From NCBI RefSeq assembly GCF_026151205.1, contig NC_087077.1:9725983-9789982 (forward strand): a stretch of 64,000 bases of DNA, written 5' to 3'. The stretch's first letter is position 1; the number at the start of each line of letters is the position of its first letter. Shown in pieces: positions 1 to 12,100 of the stretch. The position numbers and the translations under genes are program-made. The notes under the pieces were generated by a model that ran no database searches, had not been told where the DNA came from, and saw only the letters and a program-made list of their open reading frames with translations. This stretch comes from Bolinopsis microptera. Taxonomy: Eukaryota > Ctenophora > Tentaculata > Lobata > Bolinopsidae.

Positions 1-74
1 CAGCAGGCATGAAAACCGGTTTTAAAACTAATTTCTAGCTAGGTATGCACTGGGCGTTATTTTATCTTCACTAC

Positions 75-1771
75 CTGATTTGTCTGATCTTTTCCTGGTG
101 GTATGATCTCCAAGCTCGCTGGATCATGATGGCTGCATACCATTCCCTCTCGTACTGGATCTGGAAATCCACTGCCTCCTGTTGGGGACTAGTTGCTAGG
201 TTACTGATTAGTTGCTTTTAGGGGGTTTAGGGGTTTCTTTCACACAATTTAATTTCAGTTATTGTTTAAGTGGGTCTAGTGGGTCAATGTTCGATCTACG
301 CGGAATTTCTCCTCTTTTCAATAAGAACAGGAATCGTCAAGATTGAGATTTAGATATGGAAAATCAGAGTTTATATATCAGAGATCACTAACACACCTTG
401 ACATTGGTGATGAGGGATGTTTTCGGTTGGTAGGGTTTAATGTTGGCTATAATCACTGCCTTCTCGCATTGGCGTACTTCGTGGACTATCCGACCCATCA
501 CTGATCGACAGCACTTGCACGATACCTGGAACAAAATGTGAAGTTATAACTTTGTTATAACTGCTCGATGTTGTGGGCATAATAGGTTCAAAAACATAGA
601 TCGTCCATCGGAGGATTTTGAATATGATGATTGACAGATTGAATGCCGTAATGTTACTGTTAGATCTAACAGATTAGGCGATTAAAAGTTAAATTAAGAT
701 ATTAAAGTTAAACCTTTTTGTCGACTTGGTTAAGATAGATTCTGGTCTTCTCCTTTTCACTAATCTCCTTCTTAGACACTTTCCTGCTCTCGGCGGGGGG
801 TCGAGGGTTTACTCTGCGGGTGATGGAACAGTCCTTAAAGTTGTAATCGTCTATTTCTAGATCTATTGACTCCTTGTCGGAGGGGTTGCTGATCGAATCT
901 GAAATTGTCTTTCTTTATTGCTGGTTCAGCAGTTTTTTTTTGGCTGCTTTGCTGATCCGAAAAACACTGTAATTTGTCAAAAGCGTTCAGACGTTTTTGC
1001 GATTTGTTTGTAAATCTCACGGGAAACTCAGATAACGAATATTAATCGCACAAATCAATACGTTGATTTAAATTAATAACAGATTACACCGACCTGTTGA
1101 TGAGACCTCTGTGAGCTCATCTGACAGCTCCAGATCAGAACAAGTAAGAGAGGAAACAGAGGAGGAGCGGGATACCTTCATCTCCTCTGTCACGTGTTCA
1201 TCATCTGGTGCGTCTGATATCTCGTGTGACATGAGGGGCTTCTTCCTTGTTTTAGGGGTTTCTTTGGGGGGTTCAGGCTCTTTTGGCTTCGTTGGTGGTG
1301 CAATTTCTGGTCATTAAATAAGTTTAGTGCACGTTTTATGCCTGAAGCTGTCTTTAGGCTGATACTTTAAATTGCAACAATTATCCAGGATATGGATTAT
1401 GGATCTATAAAACTATTGAAGGTAGATTTATATTGGTATCTACCTGGTATCTGTTGATCCAGTACCTCCTCGCACTGGTCACGCTCTCTCTTGAACTCTT
1501 CATCTAGTAGAAACCCTTGGCATTCTGACACGTATCTTCGGAAAGAAACATTGTACATTTTAGTGGCTACACTAATAATACAAAAGCTAGAACATTACTA
1601 CGTTCGACAGAAAACTTGTCTCGTCGCACAGCTGCATAGTAAGTGGCTCTGGATTCTTTGAATAGTCCAGTACCAGCGTCGCATAATATAGGTATGATTT
1701 ACCAGTTATATCCTTTGATATCAATCTAGGATTGCTTGATATATCTGATGCAATGAGCGCAACTTTCGTGA
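75..1771 (-). CDS. Unrecognised IQ-motif protein, 3' end cut by window edge
   Basis: Six minus-strand exons join in frame: about 1602-1771, 1444-1566, 1094-1306, 714-898, 397-525 and 75-178. The last five have good GT-AG junctions and matching phases (1, 1, 0, 0); the junction of the first two is uncertain. The protein is charged. A stretch rich in Pro, Lys and Glu is followed by a Ser/Asp/Glu-rich acidic stretch, then a basic stretch (ESRKVSKKEISEKEKTRIYL), a Cys-containing segment (VSCKCCRSVMGRIVHEVRQC) and, in the last visible exon, an IQ motif in AAIMIQRAWRSYHQEKIRQI. IQ motifs usually bind calmodulin or myosin light chains. The last donor at 75 is in phase 2, so the gene runs on past base 1. 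The start is not identified. No family was recognised; a ciliary or cytoskeletal role would only be a guess from the IQ motif. Confidence 0.6.
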
Positions 1772-2182
1772 CTACCACTTCATTTATTCAGCACAAATGT
1801 GGATATTACTCGACGCTACTAGTAATGTGTTAAAATGCACTGATTTTTTACTGGTAACATAATTCTGATCATTTTGTACGTCGCACATTGAGGGAAGAAA
1901 TAATTTAGACCAAAAAACGATATTTGCACGCATGCCGCACATAAGTCAGGTTTCGGTGCCCATGTTGCGTTTTAACTTGATGCTCTTTTATACTAGAAGA
2001 GCTTTTTCTTGTAGGAATCCATGCTTCACTGTATATATTACAGTTTATAAACTATTTCAATATTTCACATTATAGGATTAATGAGGGATGGAAAATTTTG
2101 CCCAAAAACGCTTATAAAAGGAGGTAAATTACACAAAGATAATTCCATCTAGCATAAAATTTAGTTACTAAACGTAACTCAT

Positions 2183-2440
2183 TTAAAGACAGGCTAGTTT
2201 GTGAAATAGTAGAAAATCTTCTTCTGTAGAAAAGCTTCCTGAATCGACTAACCTGCCGAGTTTCTCTGATAGACTGACACTCTCGTAAAACAGCTCGTCC
2301 AGATCACACGTGTTTGACTGAGTGGACTCTGATTGGACCAGAACTGGGTGGTTCTCCGAGTTTATACTGATGTTGTCTTGTAGACAAACTGAGTGGTTTT
2401 CCGTGCTCAGTGTGATATTTTCTTGCAGACAGACTGTCAT
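2183..2440 (-). CDS. Candidate exon, acidic Ser/Glu-rich, unassigned
   Basis: An open frame of 85 codons starts with ATG just after an AG (cag at about 2442-2444 on the minus strand) and ends in TAA. It holds an imperfect internal repeat (TVCLQENITLSTENHSVCLQ, then DNISINSENHPV) and then an acidic stretch (DLDELFYESVSLSEKLGRLV). It lies on the same strand and upstream of the IQ-motif exons and could be their 5' exon, but I found no donor that joins it cleanly. It may instead be a separate short gene or a chance frame. The internal repeat with conserved spacing is the main reason to keep it. Confidence 0.3.
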   Translation of the reverse strand: MTVCLQENITLSTENHSVCLQDNISINSENHPVLVQSESTQSNTCDLDELFYESVSLSEKLGRLVDSGSFSTEEDFLLFHKLACL

Positions 2441-3261
2441 GTCCTGATGTACTAATATGGGTTTTGGGGTAGTCTTATCTTACTGACCACAAAGGGAGAT
2501 GTTGTTTATCATTATGAGTGGCACAAATTTAACAATCATTCATGCTTTCATGCTTACGAAATCAAAGTTGGCAACAGCAAATCTGTTAATTTTCATCTTC
2601 ACACAGAAGACTGAAAATAGACCAAGCAATTATCACATTATGATGTTAGACAGTAATTTAATTAAGCAACAACATTGGCAAGGCGGTTTCCTATAACCTA
2701 AAATTAATCTCTCCGATCAACAACGAAAACTTTTACCCTGCAAAAAACATCAGATCTTCGAGAGAATAACTCTGAAAAAGATCAAAAAATGGTCTAATCT
2801 TGAAAATTACACCTTCACGTGCAAGCTTTACCAGTGTAAACAATGTGCGTCACAGTACTTTTTACAGTTTTATGCACTATGCTTGACATGCTCCGCCTGT
2901 TCGGCCGCTCTATTTTCGCTGACGAACACGTCAAAAGTAAAATCATTGCATATCTGCTCTCTCTGGCAAGGACGAGTATGCAATCATGGTGTGCTGTCAA
3001 CATGGAGCTTGATTGGCTATTGAAGGTTTAGAGTTGGATACGTTAAATGAAATCATGAACGACTGTTTATTAGAGTTAAACGGTTAAAGTTAAACAGTTA
3101 AACGATCACTGACTGCCCACTGACAGACATATAATTAATATTATATGCATAATGTTATTTGTGATATAATACGAAACTTATTTGATTCAAATCAATGAAA
3201 CTTCAATTATTGTAATACTTTTACCTGAGATCAATTAAACTCATTTAATTAATTAGCCGAT
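2441..3261. promoter_or_regulatory. Intergenic stretch between divergent genes
   Basis: This stretch separates a minus-strand exon from the plus-strand PSME3IP1 start, so it probably holds the promoters of both. No exon with a convincing frame and splice sites was seen. Two overlapping ORFs of 62 codons near 2815-3031 lie on opposite strands and have no other support. No TATA box or other named element is claimed. Confidence 0.3.
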
Positions 3262-4962
3262 ATGGATCAAGACGCGCAGGAGGAAGCTCTCAAAATCTCC
3301 AAAGTGAGACGGGAGGAAGAATGGCAAAAAGTCCGAAACCCGGATGTCATTACCGAGAGTAAGTACGGTTATTATGCCTATTTTTAGAATAAATGCATAT
3401 TATTTAATAGATTGGGAGAGTTAACTTTAATCAGAGCGTTAGCAAGTAATTTTGATCGTTTAGCTCTGTCAAAATGATTCGTTTAGCTCTGTCAAAATGA
3501 ATCGAATATCATTGTCACATTTTAAATTTTCGTTCGGTCTTGTTCTCACGACGATTGAACTGACTTTCAACTGCAATTAATGGCCGGGAAGCTTCATTCA
3601 TCCGTCTTATCAGAGGATAAAGAAGAAGATTTCGAGACTAAAACCCTGTATGAGCGTCTATCTGAGAACAGAGAGCTAAAGAGGCTGGAAATAGAGGAGC
3701 AGTTCCGATACAGTGAGTTATTTTGTTGTAGGTTGAACAGGTGAACAAGCTAAACGATTGTGTTGTGACGCAGCCAAATTTTGGCTGAAATGCTCTTTTT
3801 AAGTATTTAGTGGGCTAAACCGTATGTTTCGACGGTTGAAATGTGCTGGTAAAATGACCTGTTTGTTGATTGTTTTGCAGACCATTGGATCGATCACGTG
3901 GACACAAACGGGTTCCCCTAAAGTTATACGATCATCTCCTTAACTACCATCCTCAGAAAACATGGTGTACAGTGGTCTGGACAACGACGAACACAAGTTC
4001 CTTCAGGGATGGGAGAACTCTAAGAAGAAACAACTTAGCGAAAGGAACAAGATGGAGATTGAGGAACTTCAAAAGTTTAAGGTTCCTATTAAATTGCCAC
4101 TATACTGTCTATTTGACCCATGGGTGGCTTAAATATAATTTTCATACAAAATGAGCCATTAACTCTATTTTAATATACTTTTAAATCGGCGAAGAAGCAA
4201 GAATAACTCTAAAGCTAAAACCCCTCTCTCACAGGCACGAATAGTTGATCTTGATGCGCAGTTAGATATCACCACCCAGCTTGTAACCCCGGTCCTGCCT
4301 AAATCTACTGCTGTATCTAGACAGAAGCAACTACTGAGTGGAGCTGTAAAACGAAGAAAAGTGTAAGTTACAGTGTTATAAAATATAAATATTAAATATC
4401 AAGAGATTAGCGAGGAGTCGAGGACTACAAGTGGGTGGACCGCAAGATCCCAACACTTGCCTCTGAGTTTACGTGCATATTATTGAATACTTGTTGATAT
4501 TATTGTGATGCCTCTAATAGTTCTGTTCTAAAAGATTTGCACTAACTTTAGTTATTTTCATAGTTTCTATAATATCATTTTCCACTGACGTTTCTCGGAT
4601 ATAAAGTATTTGCACTGTATCTTATGTAGCCTCCCCAGTGCTGAAATTAACCTCTATAACACTTCTAATCCCTCAGAGAACCGAAGAAAGAGCCAGAACC
4701 CAAAGCTGCCTCCGCTGGTTTAGCAGGTTTGGCAGCCTACAGTGACTCTGACAGTGACTCAGACTCCAACAAAAAGGATGCTGAGAAGAAGAAGGGAAGT
4801 GGTAGTTCCAGTTCCAGTTCCAGCTCAGGATCCAGTTCGAGTGACAGTGATTCTAGTAGTAGTTCCAGCGGATCTGAATCGAGGAGGAGAAGGAAAAAGA
4901 AAAAACCTTCTTGGGAGTCAGGCCCTCAGGACAAGAAAAACGAAAAGAACGATTCTGACTGA
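3262..4962 (+). CDS. PSME3IP1: PSME3-interacting protein (FAM192A/NIP30 family)
   Basis: Five exons: 3262-3358, 3614-3712, 3957-4081, 4235-4362 and 4677-4962, with phases 1, 1, 0 and 2, giving 244 residues (human protein about 254). The order of conserved blocks matches the family: an N-terminal charged helix with EEEWQKVRNP, then LYERLSENRELKRLEIEEQF, then KNMVYSGLDNDEHKFLQGWE, then QKQLLSGAVKRRK, and a C-terminal acidic Ser/Asp tract opened by AGLAGLAAYSDSDSDSDSN. In vertebrates this nuclear protein binds the proteasome activator PSME3 (PA28-gamma) and depends on casein kinase 2 phosphorylation of its acidic serine tail; the tail here is equally rich in Ser-Asp. After the tail come a basic patch (RRRRKKKK) and a short end. 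Start: the first ATG, followed by the conserved helix. The family call is secure; the binding role is inferred from the family. Confidence 0.9.
3457..3502. repeat. Short direct repeat in PSME3IP1 intron 1
   Basis: The sequence cgtttagctctgtcaaaatga occurs twice back to back with a few bases between. It looks like a small local duplication with no visible function. Confidence 0.6.
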
Positions 4963-4993
4963 GACTTTTAGTCTTTTTATCCTTTTACTCGGT

Positions 4994-5335
4994 TAATTGT
5001 CCAGTGGAATTTCTGTAACTTCCTGACCGAAACAATACATCATGCATTCTTTGGGGTTGAAAAGAATCATATTGCGGTGAAGGTGATTTATGTTATAAAC
5101 GGTTAGTTAGTCGGTGTAGTTCTTGTAATCTGTGTACATTTGAAAGTACATGACTGGAAGAACTAATTATGTATTCTTTGGGTTTGAAAAGGATCAAATT
5201 GAGATGATTTTCATTTGTAACGACTCGTTTGTCAATGGAATTCTCATTAGAAGCTAAATGACTGAAATGGAAGCACGATTTAGTGCATATCCTGGAGAAG
5301 CAAGGAATCAAATTGGGATAATTTCAAAGGACAAT
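4994..5335 (+). repeat. Degenerate tandem repeat, three units of about 110 bp, in the PSME3IP1 3' region
   Basis: Three diverged units follow the stop codon. Each carries a marker block: attctttggggttgaaaag near 5045, attctttgggtttgaaaagg near 5172, and a weaker match near 5285 followed by gaatcaaattg. The first unit begins 32 bases after the stop, so at least one unit probably lies in the 3' UTR. From 5336 to 5960 nothing else was recognised. Confidence 0.55.
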
Positions 5336-5964
5336 CATACTCAGAATAGAATAAATGAAAATCGCTTATATTACTCATCATATCTGATCTGATGGGAAGT
5401 TTGTCAGGATATTAGGGAATAGGGATGGCACGCACCAGGCTCCTAAAAGCTTGATGTACGTTTTCTTACTGTAACTGAAGTAAATAAAATAAGAAATCTT
5501 ATCAGTATGTGTACGAGGGAGAGGGTTATGAGCCAGCCAACTTTCGAGCAGTTATTTCAAATAATAGTAGATAACTTGTGAGAATATGATGTTTTAACGA
5601 TACTGTATTGATGAAGGTGGACGGTTATTTCTTATCTTCGATATTTAGCTTGTGATACATCAAAGTATGTCTGCCATGGTTCGTTATCAATTTGTTCTTA
5701 TCAAATTATTTCATTTTCAAAGCCCTTCAGATTGAGGAATTTTATCTGTTTCAAATGTTGTTCAAGCTGAGTATTCCAGATTTTTCTCAATGAAATTCAT
5801 ACATTTTATTTCTAAAAATATCATCAATGGTATTCATATAAAACATAAGCAAGATATAAATCAACAAATTAACAATTCGGTCAACGAGTTTCCAGTTTAT
5901 TGACCAGTAACATAATCATATGCTGCATTGCAATTTCACTATAAAATTCAACTGTACAATGTTA

Positions 5965-6150
5965 TTAACGTCTCCTCAATTTCTCCGTCCTAACAATGAT
6001 AAACGTCTTAATTTCACCATCATAACAATGAAAATATCTCAATTTCCTCATCCTAACAATGACATATCTCAGTTTCACCATCCTAACAATGAAGACATCT
6101 TAACTTCCCCTTCTTAACAATGAAAGTGTGTCTTAACTTCCCCTACCATT
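5965..6150. repeat. Minisatellite of about 30 bp, roughly five units
   Basis: Units share the block tcctaacaatga preceded by an aatttcacca or acttcccc type segment (near 5985, 6020, 6050, 6080 and 6110). The array abuts the stop codon of the antiporter gene (6165-6167) and would lie in its 3' UTR. Confidence 0.65.
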
Positions 6151-6164
6151 TAACTTCACACAGT

Positions 6165-9100
6165 CTAAATAGTATCCCCTCCCACAAGAGCAGTCCTCTC
6201 ATTAACCTCACTTTCAGTACTACTATCACTTTTAACCCTCCTAATACCCCGCACTTCGTCCAACAGGACTTGAAACAGTGACCTCCTCCCTGGATACCTG
6301 CCAAACAGGATAAATACTGTCGCCACTATGAAGATAAGGATGAGGTAGGATACGTAGTACGGGTAGAGGTCCATTCCTACAAATAGGTCCCCGAATAGAA
6401 TGGTCAGGACAGCGATAGGGACGCAGAATGTGGACATTACTTTGAGGTGGTCCACCATAGGGCAATCTGGGGGAGGGGTTCAGTTACTACCATCGAACTT
6501 AAACATTATAATATATTATGTGAATAATCACTCAAATCAGTAACAGTCCATTTCACAATTCACAGTATAAACTATAAACTTGTCAACGTTTCACGAAGAG
6601 ATCAGAAATCATTTCCTGGCCTAGCGGTTGAATTTACGATACAGCTCATTCCATGATAGTCTCTATTCTAATCTTCACTAACTTGTAAAGAGAGCACTAG
6701 CAATAGTGGTGTCAGCAATAGGAGAGCACAGATTACCAAACACTGTGCTGCTGAACGCAGCTGCAATAGTCTTCACGTAGATCTCAGTATCGGATGTGAG
6801 GTGCACCACCACTGGTACTATCAGCGGGAATATGATACCTGTGGGACATGGAATTTAAATCAGGGATAATATTAAAGAGTCTTCTGTAATATAGGAGTGG
6901 ATGATAATAAGTTTTCCTGGATCATTATCTAAAATACTAAGAATCTTCTCTAGCAAAAATGACCAAATTTACAAAACACTGCTGGTCTGTTAAACTTAAT
7001 CCCACATTGTAAACTACCTTGGGTTCCCATAGCTGAGCCACTAGCATAGGACATAGCGTACCCAATTAGACACACCAGGGATGGGAAATACTTTACCGGC
7101 ATGTTCTCACCTAGCGCTGAAAATAATAGATTGTTAGCTGGTTGGTTTAGGAAGACACGTGGGATCAGTGTGAACTCAAATCGTAAATTTGAATCATTTC
7201 ATTCATTCTCGTTTCAAACACTTCATATTGTTCGCTGTCCTGTTTAAGTGGTCAGTAAACACTAAACTTGTACAACATGGTGGTCAAATTCTGCTTGAAG
7301 AATAATTTTTGTAGCCATATTATGATTTATGCGACATTATGCGACATAAACCACAAAGAAGTATAACTATTTTATATTAATAGAACATCCTACCTCCTGC
7401 AATGTACTCGCTAGTATGAATATCGTTCATAGCAAACCCTAGCGACCAGGCCAGTATCAGTATCATTATAGGCTCTGACATTCCCTTTACTCCCTCCACA
7501 AAATACTCCGCACATTTTGCTACCCCCATTATTCTCTGTACTGGTATTAACACCTGAGGTTCAGAAAGTTAAATCCAGAGGTTGAGATTGAGGTTGACAC
7601 CTCAAATATGGGGTTATAATTAGGAGTAAGCTTGATCAGACTACCAAGGTTTATAATGAGATTACCGGTTTACAACTTTTTAAGGCTTCTGAGCTCTTTC
7701 ATACCCCAACATAAATAATGTCCAACAATTAATTAATCCTAATATTTGAATTATTTCTAACAAAATAGTATAATAACTTACAAGTGTAAGCACTAAAGAT
7801 ACAGAAGTTCCGACAATTAGACAGTTTATAGAGTTACACTTGCTAGCACAGTTCATGAACGTTGTGGCAATATCCTCACCAGATGCTAATATCACCTGTT
7901 TTCCTGAGGGAAGCAGAAAATATTAAGTTTTAAATTTATGTTAGCAGACATGATGAAGATTATTACTGCAGATAATAAAGATGGCATCAAAATTCACTCA
8001 ATATCTACTCAAAACTTTCAAAGCCCTTATTTCCTCTCACCGTCAAAGTACATGCGTAGGAGTGATATGGCAACCAGTACCACTAACGGCACGATAGCAT
8101 TGTACCACCTTTCTGGTACTTTACTCTCCTCTGAAACCTCATCTTCATCATTTTCATACTTCATTGTTATGTTTTCGGGGTCAGGTGACTCCTTTTTAGC
8201 GAGGTTGTCTTCTTCGTATGTTATCATCGGCACTAAGAAAGAGGAGATTTATTAGGTAAATTAAAATATCCCCTATAAATTCGTTGATCATCAGGATTAA
8301 ATATTGGATGTTAGTCCTTTGGAATTATTCGCCACTCGCCATCAAGGTATTGGAACCGGTAAATCCGGAAAAAACTTTGACGGAATGAAAGTTTTGCAAA
8401 TGTCCTACCGGTAGGACATTTTCACATTTTAGCTTTCCGCAACCCAAATTTCACTGTTTTAATTGAATTTTTATTGAATCATCATCTAGCAAAGTCACTG
8501 AAGATGGCTCAAGACGAGATTGAGGTTCTCAAAGTTTTATTCCCAAAGAAAGCTTTGATAAAGGGAAATTCGTCAGAATAGAAAAAGAGTTTTTCGAAGA
8601 TTTTTGAAGGGAAGCTTGTCTGCCGTCTCTTTGACCGAACGTTCGTGGTTTTGGCTGAATTTTTTACCAGCGTCCAATCAGTGAGGTCGGTGAGAGTGAC
8701 ACAAGTCGCCATCAAAGTATTGGAACCAGTATATTCTTTGGAATTCATGTTTGCCTTAGAAGAGTAAACTATTTTCATAGCTTAAAGCTTATATCTTTTA
8801 AATGACCTGAAAAGTGAAAACTTAAAATCTAGATTTAATGTTAATAGCTTACCGATGTCCTTGTCAAACAAGATGTAGATAACAGTGGAGAGTAGCCCGG
8901 TCACTACAAAGAATCTGTAAGGTATAGATTGGAGCAGGTAGCTGAAGCCGGATACCTCCACGTTAACCAGGTCAAAGGAGGATTCTATGTAACCGATCTG
9001 AAATAGTTTAAACAGTTTAGTTTCACAGCTTTGTAATTAGAAGACAAGCTTGAAACTGGCTGGCATGGAGGAGGTTCCCCAACATGGTAACACTAGAATA

Positions 9101-12100
9101 TTTTATTAAAAAAAAAGAATATAGGGAATTGGATATTCTACAGTTTCATGTTCGGTCCCAGGTCGCAGCGTGTTTTTAATCACGTTGGCTTATCATTTAT
9201 GCCACTTTTAATCTGTAGATAATATCTAAAATTGGTAAATTCGATTTAACACGAGGGTTTCTTCTTTTAGCTGCTAATTAGTTTACAAACCCAAGTAATA
9301 AATGAATATCGGTAATGAATCATGAATTCGAACGATACAAGTTGTTATACAAATATCGGCCGTCCATGATATCATTATATGTAATCAAATTAAGCTTTAA
9401 ATATCAATTAGAATAGAAGGTCGTGCAATGATGGAAAGGTTTTAAATCACGTTAGCTTATCTTTTTTGGGCAATTGCATTGTTTAGGAAGTTTAGGAAGT
9501 ATCTAAATTGGTAAATTCAATTGGCTTAAGACTTTACCCTTTTATATACATTATACAGGGGCCACGTTAATATTAATAACAAAGGTTGCAATGGCCTGAA
9601 AATGATAAGAAAACGTGACTCAAAACACGTTCCAACCAGGCACCGAACATGAAACTGTAGAATATTTGCAACGAATTTTGTTGCCGCAAAAATCTTATCA
9701 ACAGGAAAAATGGAAAATGTATTTGATTTTGAATTATTTTCAAAAGCAGGTGTCAAGATAACGTGAGGTATTGTAACTTTATGTTTAAAGACAGCTAGTA
9801 ATAATATTACTAATACTTATAAGTTATAATATCAAATTTAATTATGACGTTGGTTACTCTGTCAACACCTTTTCCAAACAGTTTTATCTGATGGAATGAA
9901 TGCATGAGAAGTATTTAATATTAACGCTTCAAATTACAGCTGAATCAATGCAGCAGTATTTAATATTCATGCCAAATTACCTGAATACCAGCCCAACTGG
10001 AAAGTGGGCAGAGACTTGCCACAGAGACTGCCATCATGTGGACAATGAAGGAGAACTTCTGAACACTGAGCCCCAGTTTGGCAACTAGAGGGCCCATACT
10101 TTTACCCGATATCATGATACCTGGGTTGTGATTTTAGTTAGATTTAGTGGATAAGAAGAAAGGTAAAGTTATGATTACTAATCAAACTATTCAGCCAAAC
10201 ATACAAATAAATTTCCAGCACTCAGCAGTAGAGATCACACACAAATCACACATAAATCATACATAAATCACACATAAATCACTCGATGAAACGTGAACCT
10301 GCGAAGTCATCAAAAGAGAACAGCAAGGTGAGCACGGCAGTAACAACAGCTGCATGGTGTGGGGAGCTGGTGAATCTGGAGATCTGTCGGGTCAGACTGT
10401 CTGCCCCACCGCTCTTTTGCATTATCTCAATCAGTCCACCAATCAGTGCACAGAATACTATTACCCCTGACTTGATTGGGTGACGTAGAAAATTAGCTTA
10501 AACTAACACACTGACAGCACATTTGATAGCGAATTAGAACAATTAATGATAGAATTGGTGATAATCAATAATCATTTTATTAGGTCAGAGAATCACTTTT
10601 AATCTTCACATGTGATCGTCATTTTTCTATTCAGCATGACGTAGTGGAATTAATTTTTTAATCATTTTATTAGCGTATTTGATTTTATTGACCTTGATTA
10701 ATTTAACAGATTAGAAATTTCGTCGTTCTACATGCAGCACTCACTGGCAAAGTCGTCAAAGAAAAAGGCGAAGGAGATGGTAACAGTTAATACTCCAGCA
10801 TGGTAAACGGTGGAAGCTAACTTGAAGATCATGTTTGCAAAGCCCTTTGCTCCCCCGGATTTCTCTAGGATCTCAATAAGACCACTCATAAGACAGGTAA
10901 ACAGGATGACCCCTGCCTGACAAATTTACTTTTAAACTGATTGCTGGAGTTTTATGAGGCCACTAAAAAGGGTGTATGATCAAACTAAAAGTCGTGCCAA
11001 CTTATTAATGGCATGTTGGTTTCAAATATCTTTATAACAACTTATAACCCCATGACAGTGTAAGTGTCACTGTATTTAAGTATTTATGAAGGGTAGATTA
11101 CCATAAAAATAGCATTTTAATAATTAAAATCTTCTAACCTTGCCAGGGTCCAGGAAAGGAAGAACAAGGTAGTTATCAAAAGTGTCGATAAACGCTTCCA
11201 CAGGATTGTAGGCGTTGGCTAGGAAGGCAGCAGCAAACACTCCGCAACTAAGGGACAACAGCACCTGAGGGTAATTTAGTTTATAACTAGTAGTAGTAGG
11301 TTTCTGCATAATGCTAAAAACTCTACACTATTCTGGGTGATAGTCTCTATTGGAAGCTTTAAATTGAAGGCTAGTTTTAACATGTCACCTGTTTGGTGAC
11401 TATAGCTAGAAGGACCGTCAGTATGGGAGGTAGTAGAGTCAGGGGAGCTGGGATAGCAAACAGGGCCACTTTCTCGCACTCTCCACATCCTGAAAGTGGG
11501 AAAATTAGTTTATAATAGTTACTATGGTTGTGATTTTAGTATATCAATATGGAAGGTTATTTGGTGTGGATATTTGAATTTTAAACTGCTGGGTCCCGGA
11601 CGTTATGAAAAAGGTTTTAGGGTTTGTAGTTTGGATTGGGGACTTAAAAGCTGGTTTACTGTAGTGTAAGAGTTATATTATGGTAAAGAATGTAGCGCGC
11701 GTAGCGTTAAGATCTGGAAATAACCGTATGATTATTCACGTGTAACACATCTTAGACTTTATTATTAGACTTAATTATATATATTAGACTGCATATTAGA
11801 CTTAATGGAGACAGATTCACATCCGTCTTGCTGCATTGTGCAAGACTCTTGCAGAATGCAGCTTATATTTTTCGAGAACCTTAACAAAGTCATGTGTAAC
11901 CATGATGTAGCTGTAATAACTATAAATTACAACCATATTATAGTTCGTTTACTTTTGGTTTTTGCTTTGTTTTTTAAAATTAAAAGGCCCCCTTCAGGAA
12001 CAATGCATTTGAGGTATTTGAGCATTCCATCGTTATAACGATATAAGTTACAGCACTGCAAATCAATTGAATTTCGTACTTTGTTGCGGTTTCAAATATG

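Noticed and set aside
7938-8255. 105-codon plus-strand ORF
   Set aside because: Shadow of the antiporter exon 8041-8232 on the minus strand, whose phases fit its neighbours.
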